Of a stretch of 32,669 nt of DNA, positions 16,420 through 24,485 are shown in pieces. This DNA comes from Candidatus Poribacteria bacterium (GTDB lineage Bacteria > Poribacteria > WGA-4E > JAJDTR01). Location: NCBI GenBank assembly GCA_022827055.1, contig JAJDTR010000119.1, positions 1 through 32,669 on the forward strand. Direction: 5' to 3'. The translations under genes were made by a program, and so were the position numbers. Each line of letters opens with the position of its first letter. The stretch's first letter is position 1. The notes under the pieces are model-generated. The model saw nothing but the letters and a program-made list of their open reading frames with translations. It made no database searches and was not told where the DNA came from.

Positions 16420-16773
16420 GGTAAATCCCCCTTACCGAAAGTAATTTGCAAATCCCACGCTAACTAACGTTAATATAGCGAGCCTCGTTTCAAGATTGCG
16501 GTTTGAAATCAGGTCTTCCAGAAAAGGACAGAGTAAGAGCCTGTCTGAAAAGTACAATCTGTAGGGTGCGCACTGCGCACCAGCCTCTAAAAGCCCCAGA
16601 GGAGATCGAGCGACTAATTAAGGAGCGATCAACTGAACGGATAGTGAAGGCGATAGAGATCCCACAGGTGTACAACAAGTCACGGGAAAAACATGAAAAG
16701 CCACTCCTCAGATGGCAAAAAATGGCATTGGTACCTATTGTTCAAACAGGTTCTAATGGTTGGTAGGCGTTAT
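16420..16773. other. Region between smc and the ArfB gene
   Basis: It is almost filled by the MITE-like element at 16534-16756. A reading frame running through the element is not supported as a gene. Confidence 0.6.
16534..16756. mobile_element. MITE-like element, copy 1 (223 bp)
   Basis: The left end TAAGAGCCTGTCTGAAAA and the right end (reverse: TTAGAACCTGTTTGAACA) form terminal inverted repeats. The same ends, with a similar interior, recur at 25405-25653. The interior holds the GTAGGGTGCGC hairpin, the shared phrase AGCCTCTAAAAGCCCCAGAG, and 23-nt GATC units (GATC at 16604 and 16627). It encodes no transposase, so it would depend on one elsewhere. A TA dinucleotide sits at the ends, but a target duplication is not clear. 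Confidence 0.7.
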
Positions 16774-17199
16774 CTAGAATATTTCATCAAGGGGATTTGA
16801 TTTTCGGGTGTGTTTGATTTTGCTCCGATGGCGTTTCGATTTCAAACGGCGTTCGTTAGACGCCTGAGTGGGGACAGTCGGCTTGCGGGCCTTGGGCGGG
16901 ACGGCGGCTCTGCGAATCAGCGCCGCGAGTCTATCAAATGCGTCTTGGCGATTCCGGTCTTGCGTACGGAAACGACTTGCAGTGATGAGGAGTTCGCCTT
17001 GCTCCGTCATTTTCTTGCCTGCCAGATTTATGAGACGATTACGCAGACTGTCGGGCAAAGCGGCATTTTTTACATCAAATCGAAGCTGAGCGGCAGTTGA
17101 CACTTTGTTGACGTTTTGTCCGCCCGGTCCGGTGGAACGGACGAATTTTACATGGATATCGCTTTCGCTAATGGCAATGTCCTCGGTTATCTGAATCAT
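16774..17199 (-). CDS. arfB: ArfB/YaeJ-type peptide-chain release (ribosome rescue) factor
   Basis: This 141-residue protein has the release-factor GGQ catalytic motif (RSTGPGGQNVNKVSTAAQLR, GGQ at 26-28) and a lysine/arginine-rich tail (NERRLKSKRHRSKIKHTRKS). That combination defines ArfB, which enters stalled ribosomes lacking a codon in the A site and hydrolyses the peptidyl-tRNA. The tail inserts into the mRNA channel. There is no codon-recognition domain. I take the ATG at 17199 (MIQITEDIAI), which has CAAGGA upstream, rather than the TTG at 17226. Length matches the family. Confidence 0.93.
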   Translation of the reverse strand: MIQITEDIAISESDIHVKFVRSTGPGGQNVNKVSTAAQLRFDVKNAALPDSLRNRLINLAGKKMTEQGELLITASRFRTQDRNRQDAFDRLAALIRRAAVPPKARKPTVPTQASNERRLKSKRHRSKIKHTRKSNPLDEIF

Positions 17200-17444
17200 G
17201 ACACAGATTCCTTGAGTTATTGTCAATTTCGAACTTCAGAGACTTCCTGGAGTTTTACGTCCCAACCTGTCCTCAATCGCGAGATTTGGTCACAAGACGT
17301 GGTCAGCCATCTCTGACATTCGACCATGTCATCGGGTGACATTTTATCTGGAGTAACAATCGGCTTTTCGTTATAATGTCCGCAGGAAAGTATAAGAGTC
17401 ATGTGTCGTTGACGCAACTAAATCTCAACTTTCAGGCAGAACTA

Positions 17445-19139
17445 ATGAAATCAGGCGATTCGACGGGCATCAAAAGAGGATTGACGAATTACGGCGATCC
17501 GGAGTTTAGCGTCTATATACGCAGAGCATTCGCCAAAGCGATGGGTTACGCGGACCATGAGCTTGAACGACCCATTATCGGTATCATCGACACATCAAGC
17601 GGTTTCAACAGTTGTCATCACAACTTTCCGGATCTGATTGAAGCCGTGAAAAGGGGAGTTCTGTCCCAAGGCGGACTCCCGATGGTGTTCCCGACCATAT
17701 CGCTCGGAGAGATGTTCACTGCACCAACAACCATGATGTTCCGAAACCTGATGGCAATGGACACCGAGGAGATGATCCGTGCCCAACCGATGGATGGTGT
17801 CGTGCTGCTTGGAGGATGCGACAAAACGGTTCCCGCACAGTTGATGGGTGCTGTGAGCGCCGATCTCCCTGCCATTTCCTTGGTGGCTGGTCCGATGGTA
17901 ACCGGTGACTATCAGGGTGAGCGCCTCGGCGCCTGCACCGATTGCCGCCGCTTTTGGCGCGACTATCGCGCCGGGGTTTTGGATGACGGTGAAATAAGCG
18001 TTGTCGAAGATCGACTCTGTGCCAGTACCGGCACCTGCATGGTGATGGGAACCGCGAGCACGATGGCGGCATTGGCGGAGGCCCTTGGAATTATGCTACC
18101 CGGTGGCGCAACGCCTCCGGCGGTGATGGCAGATCGGCGCCGCCAAGCCGAAGCGACGGGCCGAACGATTGTGTCAATGATTCGGAAGGATCTTCGCCCC
18201 TCGCGAATTTTGACACCGAACGCCTTTGAAAATGCAATCCGCGTCCTCATGGCGATCGGCGGTTCGACCAATGCGGTTATTCATCTAACGGCGATAGCAA
18301 GGCGTCTGGGAATCTCACTCGGACTGAAGCACTTCAACAAATTCAGCGATGAGACACCACTGCTAGTTAACGTCAAGCCGAGCGGTGAATACTATATGGA
18401 GGACCTTTGGAAGGCTGGCGGAATCCCTGTGGTCATGAAAGAGCTGGAAGACTTACTCCACGGTGACGCGATGACCGTTTCGGGGACTACCGTTACCGAC
18501 AATCTCGCGAATACACAGCATCCTCCCGAGTGGCAGGAGGTGATTAGGACTCGTGAGCGTCCTCTTCTGGAAAATGGCGGACTCGCGTGTTTGTTCGGGA
18601 ACTTGGCTCCGGATGGCGCGGTAATCAAACGCTCTGCCGCTTCACCTCATTTGCTTGAGCACCGTGGAAGAGCCGTCGTTTTCAAATCTCTTGACGACCT
18701 GCATAACCGCATTGACGCTCCCAATCTTCCGGTCACAGAGGAAAGTGTAATTGTCCTTCAGAACGCTGGTCCAATTGGGGGACCGGGAATGCCGGAAGCG
18801 GGATATCTTCCCATTCCCAAAAAACTGCTGCAATCGGGTGTGAAGGACATGGTGCGAATTTCCGACGCTCGAATGAGTGGGACAGCGTTTGGCACAATCG
18901 TGCTCCATATTGCCCCGGAAGCCGCAGTTGGAGGCACACTGGCGCTGGTGCAGGATGGTGACATGATTGAACTTGACGTACCCCGTAACCGGATCGAGTT
19001 GTTGGTGGATGAGTCGACTCTTGCCAGGCGTCGATCGAATCTGGTTCTTCCTGAGCCTCAATTTCAGAGGGGGTACGGCAAGCTCTACATTGATCATGTT
19101 CAGCAGGCGGATCTCGGGTGCGACTTTGACTTTCTATAG
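17445..19139 (+). CDS. IlvD/Edd-family dehydratase
   Basis: This 564-residue dehydratase removes water from a dihydroxy acid or sugar acid using an Fe-S cluster. The three cluster cysteines are visible: Cys57 (FNSCHHNFPD), Cys125 (LLGGCDKTVPA) and Cys198 (STGTCMVMGTAS). The C-terminal swivel domain has SDARMSGTAFGTIVLH. It may be true dihydroxy-acid dehydratase (IlvD) or a sugar-acid dehydratase. Given no branched-chain genes nearby and carbohydrate-related neighbours, I lean to the latter, without proof. I prefer the ATG at 17445 (MKSGDSTGIKRGL). An upstream ATG at 17376 overlaps a TATAAT (17372-17377) that looks like the -10 box, and would add 23 residues unlike the family. Confidence 0.9.
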   Translation: MKSGDSTGIKRGLTNYGDPEFSVYIRRAFAKAMGYADHELERPIIGIIDTSSGFNSCHHNFPDLIEAVKRGVLSQGGLPMVFPTISLGEMFTAPTTMMFRNLMAMDTEEMIRAQPMDGVVLLGGCDKTVPAQLMGAVSADLPAISLVAGPMVTGDYQGERLGACTDCRRFWRDYRAGVLDDGEISVVEDRLCASTGTCMVMGTASTMAALAEALGIMLPGGATPPAVMADRRRQAEATGRTIVSMIRKDLRPSRILTPNAFENAIRVLMAIGGSTNAVIHLTAIARRLGISLGLKHFNKFSDETPLLVNVKPSGEYYMEDLWKAGGIPVVMKELEDLLHGDAMTVSGTTVTDNLANTQHPPEWQEVIRTRERPLLENGGLACLFGNLAPDGAVIKRSAASPHLLEHRGRAVVFKSLDDLHNRIDAPNLPVTEESVIVLQNAGPIGGPGMPEAGYLPIPKKLLQSGVKDMVRISDARMSGTAFGTIVLHIAPEAAVGGTLALVQDGDMIELDVPRNRIELLVDESTLARRRSNLVLPEPQFQRGYGKLYIDHVQQADLGCDFDFL

Positions 19140-19184
19140 GCTATAGGAGACAATTGAGCGTGATTAAAACCGGGTATTCCCTGC

Positions 19185-19235
19185 TTGACATTCACTGATT
19201 CCCGGGTTATACTATTGGTATAAATGAGGTATAAA
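19185..19235 (+). promoter_or_regulatory. Strong promoter and likely autoregulatory operator of the TA pair
   Basis: TTGACA (19185-19190), a 17-nt spacer and TATACT (19208-19213) make a near-consensus housekeeping promoter. Just after it, GGTATAAA occurs twice (19217-19224 and 19228-19235), 11 nt apart, about one helical turn. This suits a ribbon-helix-helix antitoxin dimer binding its own leader. The second repeat overlaps the space between ribosome site (GAGGT) and start codon. Confidence 0.75.
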
Positions 19236-19237
19236 CA

Positions 19238-19495
19238 ATGGCTTACGTGAAAACCGCTATCTCACTTGAAGAATCCTTGTTCAGAGAGGCAGAGTCTCTT
19301 GCCGAAAACATGCAAGTTTCGAGGAGCAAATTGTTTGCCACCGCAGTCTCGGAATTCATTTCCAAGCATAAGAATCAACAACTACTTGCCGAAATTAACG
19401 CCGCGTATGCGGATGCGCCAGACAAACAGGAGAAAAACAATCTGGAATCAATGCGAGTTAAACAACGTCAACTCTTGCAGGATGAGCCATGGTAA
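19238..19495 (+). CDS. Ribbon-helix-helix antitoxin (MazE-like partner)
   Basis: This 85-residue protein has an N-terminal β-strand (YVKTAISLEESLFREAESLAE) and two helices (VSRSKLFATAVSEFI), the ribbon-helix-helix DNA-binding plan of CopG/MetJ-type antitoxins. The polar C-terminal half, ending KQRQLLQDEPW, would bind and block the toxin. The ATG at 19238 has GAGGT 7 nt upstream. Its last codons overlap the toxin start by 7 nt (ATGGTAA), the usual translational coupling of such pairs. It should bind its own promoter. Confidence 0.85.
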   Translation: MAYVKTAISLEESLFREAESLAENMQVSRSKLFATAVSEFISKHKNQQLLAEINAAYADAPDKQEKNNLESMRVKQRQLLQDEPW

Positions 19496-19845
19496 TTTCT
19501 CAAGGTGACGTGTTCTGGATTGATTTAGGCGTAACCTCCGGTTCTGAACTTGGTTTTCTACGACCACATGTTGTCATACAGAATAACCTCTTTAATCAAA
19601 GCCGTATCGGTACGGTTGTGGTCTGTGCTCTGACATCGAATCTCAAACGCGCCTCTGCGCCCGGAAATGTACAACTCCTTACTGGTGAGGCTAATCTGCC
19701 AAAGCCTAGCGTTGTGAATGTTTCGCAACTATTCACTGCGGATAAGTCCGATCTTGTTGAGAAGATTGGAACACTTTCGCTGTCGCGAATGCGGCAGGTC
19801 CTTGACGGAATCGATATTGTGCTTCAACCGCGCGAGGTCAACTAA
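19489..19845 (+). CDS. MazF/PemK-family toxin endoribonuclease
   Basis: This 118-residue protein has the full MazF fold signature: GDVFWIDLG at the start, GSELGFLRPHVVIQNN, TVVVCALTSNLKRAS, then PSVVNVSQLFTADKSDLVEKIGTLS. The family cuts RNA at short sequences and slows growth when the antitoxin is lost. The cleavage sequence cannot be predicted. The ATG overlaps the antitoxin stop; AGGA lies 7 nt upstream. All core elements are present, so it may be active. Confidence 0.92.
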   Translation: MVISQGDVFWIDLGVTSGSELGFLRPHVVIQNNLFNQSRIGTVVVCALTSNLKRASAPGNVQLLTGEANLPKPSVVNVSQLFTADKSDLVEKIGTLSLSRMRQVLDGIDIVLQPREVN

Positions 19846-19907
19846 ATGATGGAAGGGCTCTACTAGCTTCGTAGAAGGAAGACGGGAAAACGGCGCAACA
19901 GGGTTGT

Positions 19908-20355
19908 ATGATTCGAAGGAACTGAGAGGCTATCACTGAATCAATCATTATTGTCATTGGGTTATTAGCCGTCCTAACGACAGTTTTCCTCGTCTATCGC
20001 CACACCTCCCGCCGGGAAGCGGTTGAAAGCCTTTTCACACTTCTCCCCGAAGATCCAATCTGTTTCGTAGGCGCGAAAAATCTAGCGGATGCCTTAGGTG
20101 CATTCAGGCGCAGCGAATTTGGTCGGCGCACTGCGCAGATGCCGATTCTCACCGAAAATCCAAAGGCAGAGGTGGTCGTAACAGATTCTTTATCAAAAGC
20201 AATTCTGGAGACACTAGATGGGCGGCGGGTTGGACTTCAATGCACTCAAGGGATACTTTGGCGAGGAAGCAATCTTGGCACTCGACCGGAAAATGCGGTT
20301 TACCCTCCTATATGCTGACCCGGAGTGTCCAACCCCACCGCGCTGGTCGCCTTAG
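19908..20355 (+). pseudogene. Broken gene for a membrane-anchored protein, DUF3352-like
   Basis: Starting at the ATG at 19908, the frame meets a TGA at 19923. It then runs open through a membrane helix (SIIIVIGLLAVLTTVFLVYR) and a segment LPEDPICFVGAKNLADALGA, FRRSEFGRRT. Around 20218 the coherent reading shifts frame by one and continues as MGGGLDFNALKGYFGEEAIL to a TAG at 20353. Phrases such as 'LP.D...FVGA.NLA' and 'GLDF...KGYFGEEAILALD' recall DUF3352-type proteins. That assignment is tentative. Nonsense, frameshift and truncation together indicate a dead gene. Confidence 0.65.
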
Positions 20356-20401
20356 GCTGTTGCACATTTGCTGTCTGTGGTTCATGTTAATAGTCCAACG
20401 T

Positions 20402-21481
20402 CTAACTCACAAACAATACCTGCACATACTCATCCGGTTTCTTGTCAATAAACTCATCCCACGCCTGCACCAATTCGTTGAGCGGGAAGCGATGACTAAT
20501 CAGTTCTTTCGCCTTCAGCTTGTCCTGAACCATTAGATTCATCAGGTACGTATAATCCTCGCTTAAGGGGGCGTTTAGTTTGGGAGGCATGCCCCGTCGT
20601 CTACCATCCCCCCTCATGCCCCTCGCCTGCAGTCGGCGGCGTCCGATTCGCCAGTCGCCAATCTGTCCCGAATGACACACGACCAGCTCAAGCCCTTTGG
20701 GGGTGAAAGCGTCTGACATATTGAACTGACAAGCATCCAGAATCCAACCGATGACGACAATCTTAGCTCCGCCTGCGGCTGCGGCGCAGCCTTGGAGAAA
20801 CGCTTGCGGCGAACCTGAGGACTCGACCACCACATCGGCGCCTCTTCCATCGGTAAATTCCTCAATGCGTCCGAGCACATCGTCCGTACGGGGATTCAGC
20901 GTCAGATCAGCCCCCATCTGTCGGGCGATTTCCAGCCTCATATCACAGATGTCGGTGACGATGACCTGATAAGCGCCGGCAAGTTTACACAGTTGTGCGG
21001 CAAAACTTCCAATAGGACCTTGCCCGGTGACGAGTACAATATCTCCAAGGATGATGTCCGCTCCCCGTGCTCCTTTCAGTCCAACCTCGGCTTGCAGGAG
21101 CATCGTCGCAGATTCAGGGTCTAATCCTTCGGGGAGCGGAATTAGATCCGATGGTGTCAACACCGAGAGCTCCGCCGTGAGTTTCTGACTGTACACCAGT
21201 TGGCCAACCTCGAGTTCCCGAACGTTTGCTCCCGCCTCTTCAATCCTACCGACGCCGTAGGCAAAGCCCTGTAGCCAAGGATAAGGGAATGGACCCCCGC
21301 TCTCGTTGCGACTGAAGGCTGCCACTCCAATCTCCTCTCCTCGATAGCGATGGATAGCTGTACCTTGACTAGGCGCGGTACACACATGTCTTACCAGAAC
21401 GGTCTCGGGGGTCAGCCGGATCTCCTGTTCACGATACTCGATTGTGCCGGGTGCGACTAACCATGGACGCATGACTTTCAT
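20402..21481 (-). CDS. Second zinc-less medium-chain dehydrogenase
   Basis: This alcohol-dehydrogenase-fold protein of 359 residues has the Rossmann segment IVLVTGQGPIGSFAAQLCKLAGA and 'GADVVVESSGSPQAF'. The catalytic zinc Cys and GHE are missing: CTAPSQGTAIHRYRGEE stands at the first site and LQGFAYGVGRI at the second. It is therefore probably zinc-independent, like the gene at 8918, though the two are not close in sequence. The ATG at 21481 lies 10 nt after GAGGAGG; a GTG at 21487 is possible but would be only 4 nt from it. It follows the glycoside-hydrolase-like gene after 49 nt, so one transcript is likely. Confidence 0.85.
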   Translation of the reverse strand: MKVMRPWLVAPGTIEYREQEIRLTPETVLVRHVCTAPSQGTAIHRYRGEEIGVAAFSRNESGGPFPYPWLQGFAYGVGRIEEAGANVRELEVGQLVYSQKLTAELSVLTPSDLIPLPEGLDPESATMLLQAEVGLKGARGADIILGDIVLVTGQGPIGSFAAQLCKLAGAYQVIVTDICDMRLEIARQMGADLTLNPRTDDVLGRIEEFTDGRGADVVVESSGSPQAFLQGCAAAAGGAKIVVIGWILDACQFNMSDAFTPKGLELVVCHSGQIGDWRIGRRRLQARGMRGDGRRRGMPPKLNAPLSEDYTYLMNLMVQDKLKAKELISHRFPLNELVQAWDEFIDKKPDEYVQVLFVS

Positions 21482-21530
21482 AGTCACGATGCCTCCTCAA
21501 TGTTGGCCACCTTTTGCAATTTGCCAGATA

Positions 21531-23165
21531 TTACTCAACCGCCACATCCAGAAATACAATCTCGGACAATTCGCCTTCAACTAGCGTAATTTCAGTTGTA
21601 TTGATTCCGTCTTTTAGAACACCCACAGGCACGGTCCAGGCGCGAAGTTCTTCGGGCTTTCCCAACATCGGTGGATATGGATTCGGATAAGGTTCTGAAA
21701 CATCACCCGTCGGGTTCAGATCTATGCCATTGAAGCGGGCACGCCATCGGCTGTCTCCAAGAGATTGACGGCTCTGAATGCGAAGCCGTGCGTCCGTCTT
21801 CCAGCTATCCGCGGGCGGCGCCATGTCTATTCCAAATGAGACGGTCTCGCCCGGTTCAAACTTCTTTGGCAATTGGCGGTTGACGTAGCCGCGGCCGCTG
21901 AGAAAATAATGCTGCGGCTGGCGGGCAAGCCATTGGGCGTCACCGATGTGCTTGAAAATGTGAAATGGCGGCTCGTTGAATGGCCCGCGGCCAGGTGTCC
22001 CGTGCTCGCGGTAGTATACGAAATTAAAGGCGCTGACGCCATCGGCGCCCCGCGCATAAGCCAGATGCGCAGCTGTATAGAACTGCTCATCGGTGGTACG
22101 ACGAAACAGGGTGTTGTCGCCTCCGCTTTTCGTCAAACGAGCCCCGGTCGCCGTAGCGTGCGTCATCTCAAGGTAAATCGCAGCATCAGGAGCCAGTTTT
22201 CGGATGGTGGCGAGATCTGTCTGTTGTTCGGTGAAGTAGAAGATTGACAGATTCAGCATGTCCACGCCGGCGTCAACGAACGAAGGCAGATTGATGCCGA
22301 GGGCATCATATTCCGAAAGATAGGCGGGTATTCGGGCGCATAGCCAGCGGTGTTGTCCCGGCTGTGCAGTTCGATTGAGTAATTCCCGCACCTGTCTCAC
22401 GAATCCGGTTATGATCTGGACACGCTGTTCGCTCGTAGTCTCGTTGAGGTCGAAGAACATTGGGTGACGCATGAAGTCTAGCTCAAACCCATTGATGTCG
22501 TAATTATGGCAGATCTCCGATATGAGCGCGAACTTGTAATCCCGCACCTCGGGAATTGCCCAGTTCTGCACGCCACGACTTCCAGTCTTGGGATCAAGCC
22601 GGTATTCGGGATAATCGGCATAGAAACGGCAGATTGCGTGGATACCCCGCGTATTTTTCGGCGTGTTGACGTGGCTCAAGTGGTGAGCATCGTTAAGCCG
22701 CAGCGAGATAAATGGCGCCAACCCTCGTTCTCGGCAGCGTTTAACGAAGACACTAAGCACATCCCCGCCATTTAGCAGGTAGTTGTGGACACTCATGTCT
22801 GGTGCTACACCGTAATGATCTTTCCACCATTTGTGGTGTTCTTCGACGGAATATACTTTGCTTTGCCACCACGGCACCCATCCATGCGCCGGCTGTAACA
22901 TGTGCACTTCAATACCGATTCCGGCGGTTTCGTCCACTGTGGCCTTGAGAGTCTTTTCCCGGAACGGTTCCCCTTTCTTGTGATACGGACTGACACATGT
23001 CAAGGTGTTTGTTGTATCGTTGCTGAATAGCACATGAAAGGGGGCTTTTGCTCTCTTCACTTTCTCCTCCTTGATTGGCTCATCAGTGTATCCGACGATG
23101 GATAACAGAATCGGTGCCATAAAGATTAGCCGTCTAATCATCATACATGAGCGTCTGTCGCGCAT
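21531..23165 (-). CDS. Secreted family-10-like glycoside hydrolase (TIM barrel), tentative
   Basis: This protein of up to 544 residues has an N-terminal hydrophobic leader (MMIRRLIFMAPILLSIVGY); the true start may be the ATG at 23144 or 23141. The middle reads as a TIM barrel of the glycoside-hydrolase-like (GHL10/COG1649-type) class: LAPFISLRLNDAHH, YDINGFELDFMRHP with acidic residues at the barrel end, GVDMLNLSIFYF and ADGVSAFNFVYY. The last 120 residues look like a β-sandwich ending VEGELSEIVFLDVAVE. It lacks the WG tag. It likely acts on polysaccharide outside the cytoplasm, but the substrate and activity are unproven. It is first in a pair with the MDR dehydrogenase. Confidence 0.7.
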   Translation of the reverse strand: MRDRRSCMMIRRLIFMAPILLSIVGYTDEPIKEEKVKRAKAPFHVLFSNDTTNTLTCVSPYHKKGEPFREKTLKATVDETAGIGIEVHMLQPAHGWVPWWQSKVYSVEEHHKWWKDHYGVAPDMSVHNYLLNGGDVLSVFVKRCRERGLAPFISLRLNDAHHLSHVNTPKNTRGIHAICRFYADYPEYRLDPKTGSRGVQNWAIPEVRDYKFALISEICHNYDINGFELDFMRHPMFFDLNETTSEQRVQIITGFVRQVRELLNRTAQPGQHRWLCARIPAYLSEYDALGINLPSFVDAGVDMLNLSIFYFTEQQTDLATIRKLAPDAAIYLEMTHATATGARLTKSGGDNTLFRRTTDEQFYTAAHLAYARGADGVSAFNFVYYREHGTPGRGPFNEPPFHIFKHIGDAQWLARQPQHYFLSGRGYVNRQLPKKFEPGETVSFGIDMAPPADSWKTDARLRIQSRQSLGDSRWRARFNGIDLNPTGDVSEPYPNPYPPMLGKPEELRAWTVPVGVLKDGINTTEITLVEGELSEIVFLDVAVE

Positions 23166-23353
23166 TCCAACTGTTGAAAACCGGGTGAAAAGCTTTCATA
23201 GAGAGTTGTGGCGAAAAGTGAAGTGCAAGTGTATGCTGAGTTCATCTGAATCAATTGCCTTACGCCTTTATTTCGTAAAGCTCCACGTCACGCTCAACGG
23301 CAACGCACCTCAACCGAACCCATTCTTTCAGTGGCCTCAAGATTCACAATGGC

Positions 23354-23392
23354 AAAAAAACGGGGAACATCCAATCCCGCTGGACATTCCCC
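23354..23392 (-). terminator. Rho-independent terminator after LamG gene
   Basis: On the minus strand, GGGGAA pairs with TTCCCC (inner TCC/GGA pairs also possible) and is followed by G and seven T. It lies 30 nt past the stop of the LamG gene at 23422, and before the divergently placed hydrolase gene. Confidence 0.75.
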
Positions 23393-23421
23393 ATTGTGAC
23401 TACTGATTGGCAACTCAAGGG

Positions 23422-24192
23422 CTACTTTTCGCCGGTCTTCAAGTCTCCCCATGTCGTTGTCAACTTCCCTTGCGCCTCAACGGATGTCCCTACGCCGAAA
23501 TCGCTGGCAATATCTGCTGCAGACAAGGCTTCATCATAGAGTTTTACCTCATCAATGGAGCCCGGGAACTTCTGCCCAATCCGGAATACGCCTTTCCGCT
23601 CTCCGATTGCGCCAGTCGCCTCCACTCTGCCGGTTTCGACGCCATCCTCATACAGGGCAAACTCACTTTCATCATAGGTACAAGCCAGATGATACCACTC
23701 GCCCTCATTCCATGTATCTTGCTTGGTGAAAAGGGTGCCCTTGGGGATGTCGCCGAGTGTATCGACCCAGACCCGGATTGTATTCGGCGCCCCCAGAGGT
23801 TCATCTGCTACAGGTGTTTTGTTGAAGGCAAACATCGGTCCCAAACCATAGTAAACAATATTTGCTCTCTCATCATCAAGACCGAGGTCTTTTGACGGTC
23901 TCATCCAGAACGTACAACTCATCGGCGAAGGTGCCAAACTTGGGTCGTTTCCGGCATCAATCCAGCCGGTATCGCCATCAAATTCAAGCGACTCGCCGAC
24001 GACACCGTCAACCCATTGCGCCTCGCCGTTGAGGATTCCGTCGTTACCGTTTCCTGTCACGTCATCCGTATTCCCATCAAGGGGCCAATGCGCCACCAGA
24101 CCTGCGTCAGCGAGATTGACAACGCTAAATGAGAATGCCAGTGAAACGGACAATGAAACCACTAAAAGCACTATCCAATTGCTACGACACAT
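23422..24192 (-). CDS. Secreted LamG-domain protein with C-terminal WG tag (tandem copy A)
   Basis: This 256-residue exported protein has a long signal peptide (about residues 1-30, ending NLADA). A LamG jelly roll follows (GLVAHWPLDGNTDDVTGNG, MSCTFWMRPSKDLG, WYHLACTYDESEFALYEDG, GSIDEVKLYDEALS). The end, VEAQGKLTTTWGDLKTGEK, carries the tag. I start at the ATG at 24192 because AAGGAGG sits 7 nt upstream; longer versions to 24279 lack a signal peptide at their start. It is about 60% identical to the next gene upstream, a local duplication. Binding to carbohydrate is inferred from the fold. Confidence 0.9.
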   Translation of the reverse strand: MCRSNWIVLLVVSLSVSLAFSFSVVNLADAGLVAHWPLDGNTDDVTGNGNDGILNGEAQWVDGVVGESLEFDGDTGWIDAGNDPSLAPSPMSCTFWMRPSKDLGLDDERANIVYYGLGPMFAFNKTPVADEPLGAPNTIRVWVDTLGDIPKGTLFTKQDTWNEGEWYHLACTYDESEFALYEDGVETGRVEATGAIGERKGVFRIGQKFPGSIDEVKLYDEALSAADIASDFGVGTSVEAQGKLTTTWGDLKTGEK

Positions 24193-24485
24193 GATCGGAC
24201 CTCCTTGTAATGTTGATAGTGATGGGCACGTCCTTCGTTTGGATGGGCCCGGTTGGTGAGAAACGGCACCACTGACCAATCAGCGCTGCCGGTTGATGGA
24301 AGAAGGTTACCCACTTGACAATCCATCTCATTGGTACATGACCGTTCAACCACCACAAACAGTCTTGGTTTGTCGTTTACCGTAAAGGTGTGATCGCCGT
24401 TCCCCAATCTGCGATGGGAAATTTCGGTTCAAACCTCACCTTACGACACAGCAACATCTCCAAAACGTTTGCAGTTGACGAAGTG

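Noticed and set aside
16503..16766. Open frame of 87 codons through the first MITE-like element
   Set aside because: It lies across inverted ends, hairpin and GATC repeats; the second copy breaks the frame. Not a gene.
17376..17444. Upstream ATG giving the dehydratase 23 extra residues
   Set aside because: The ATG overlaps a TATAAT that would be the promoter -10 box, and the extra residues do not resemble the family.
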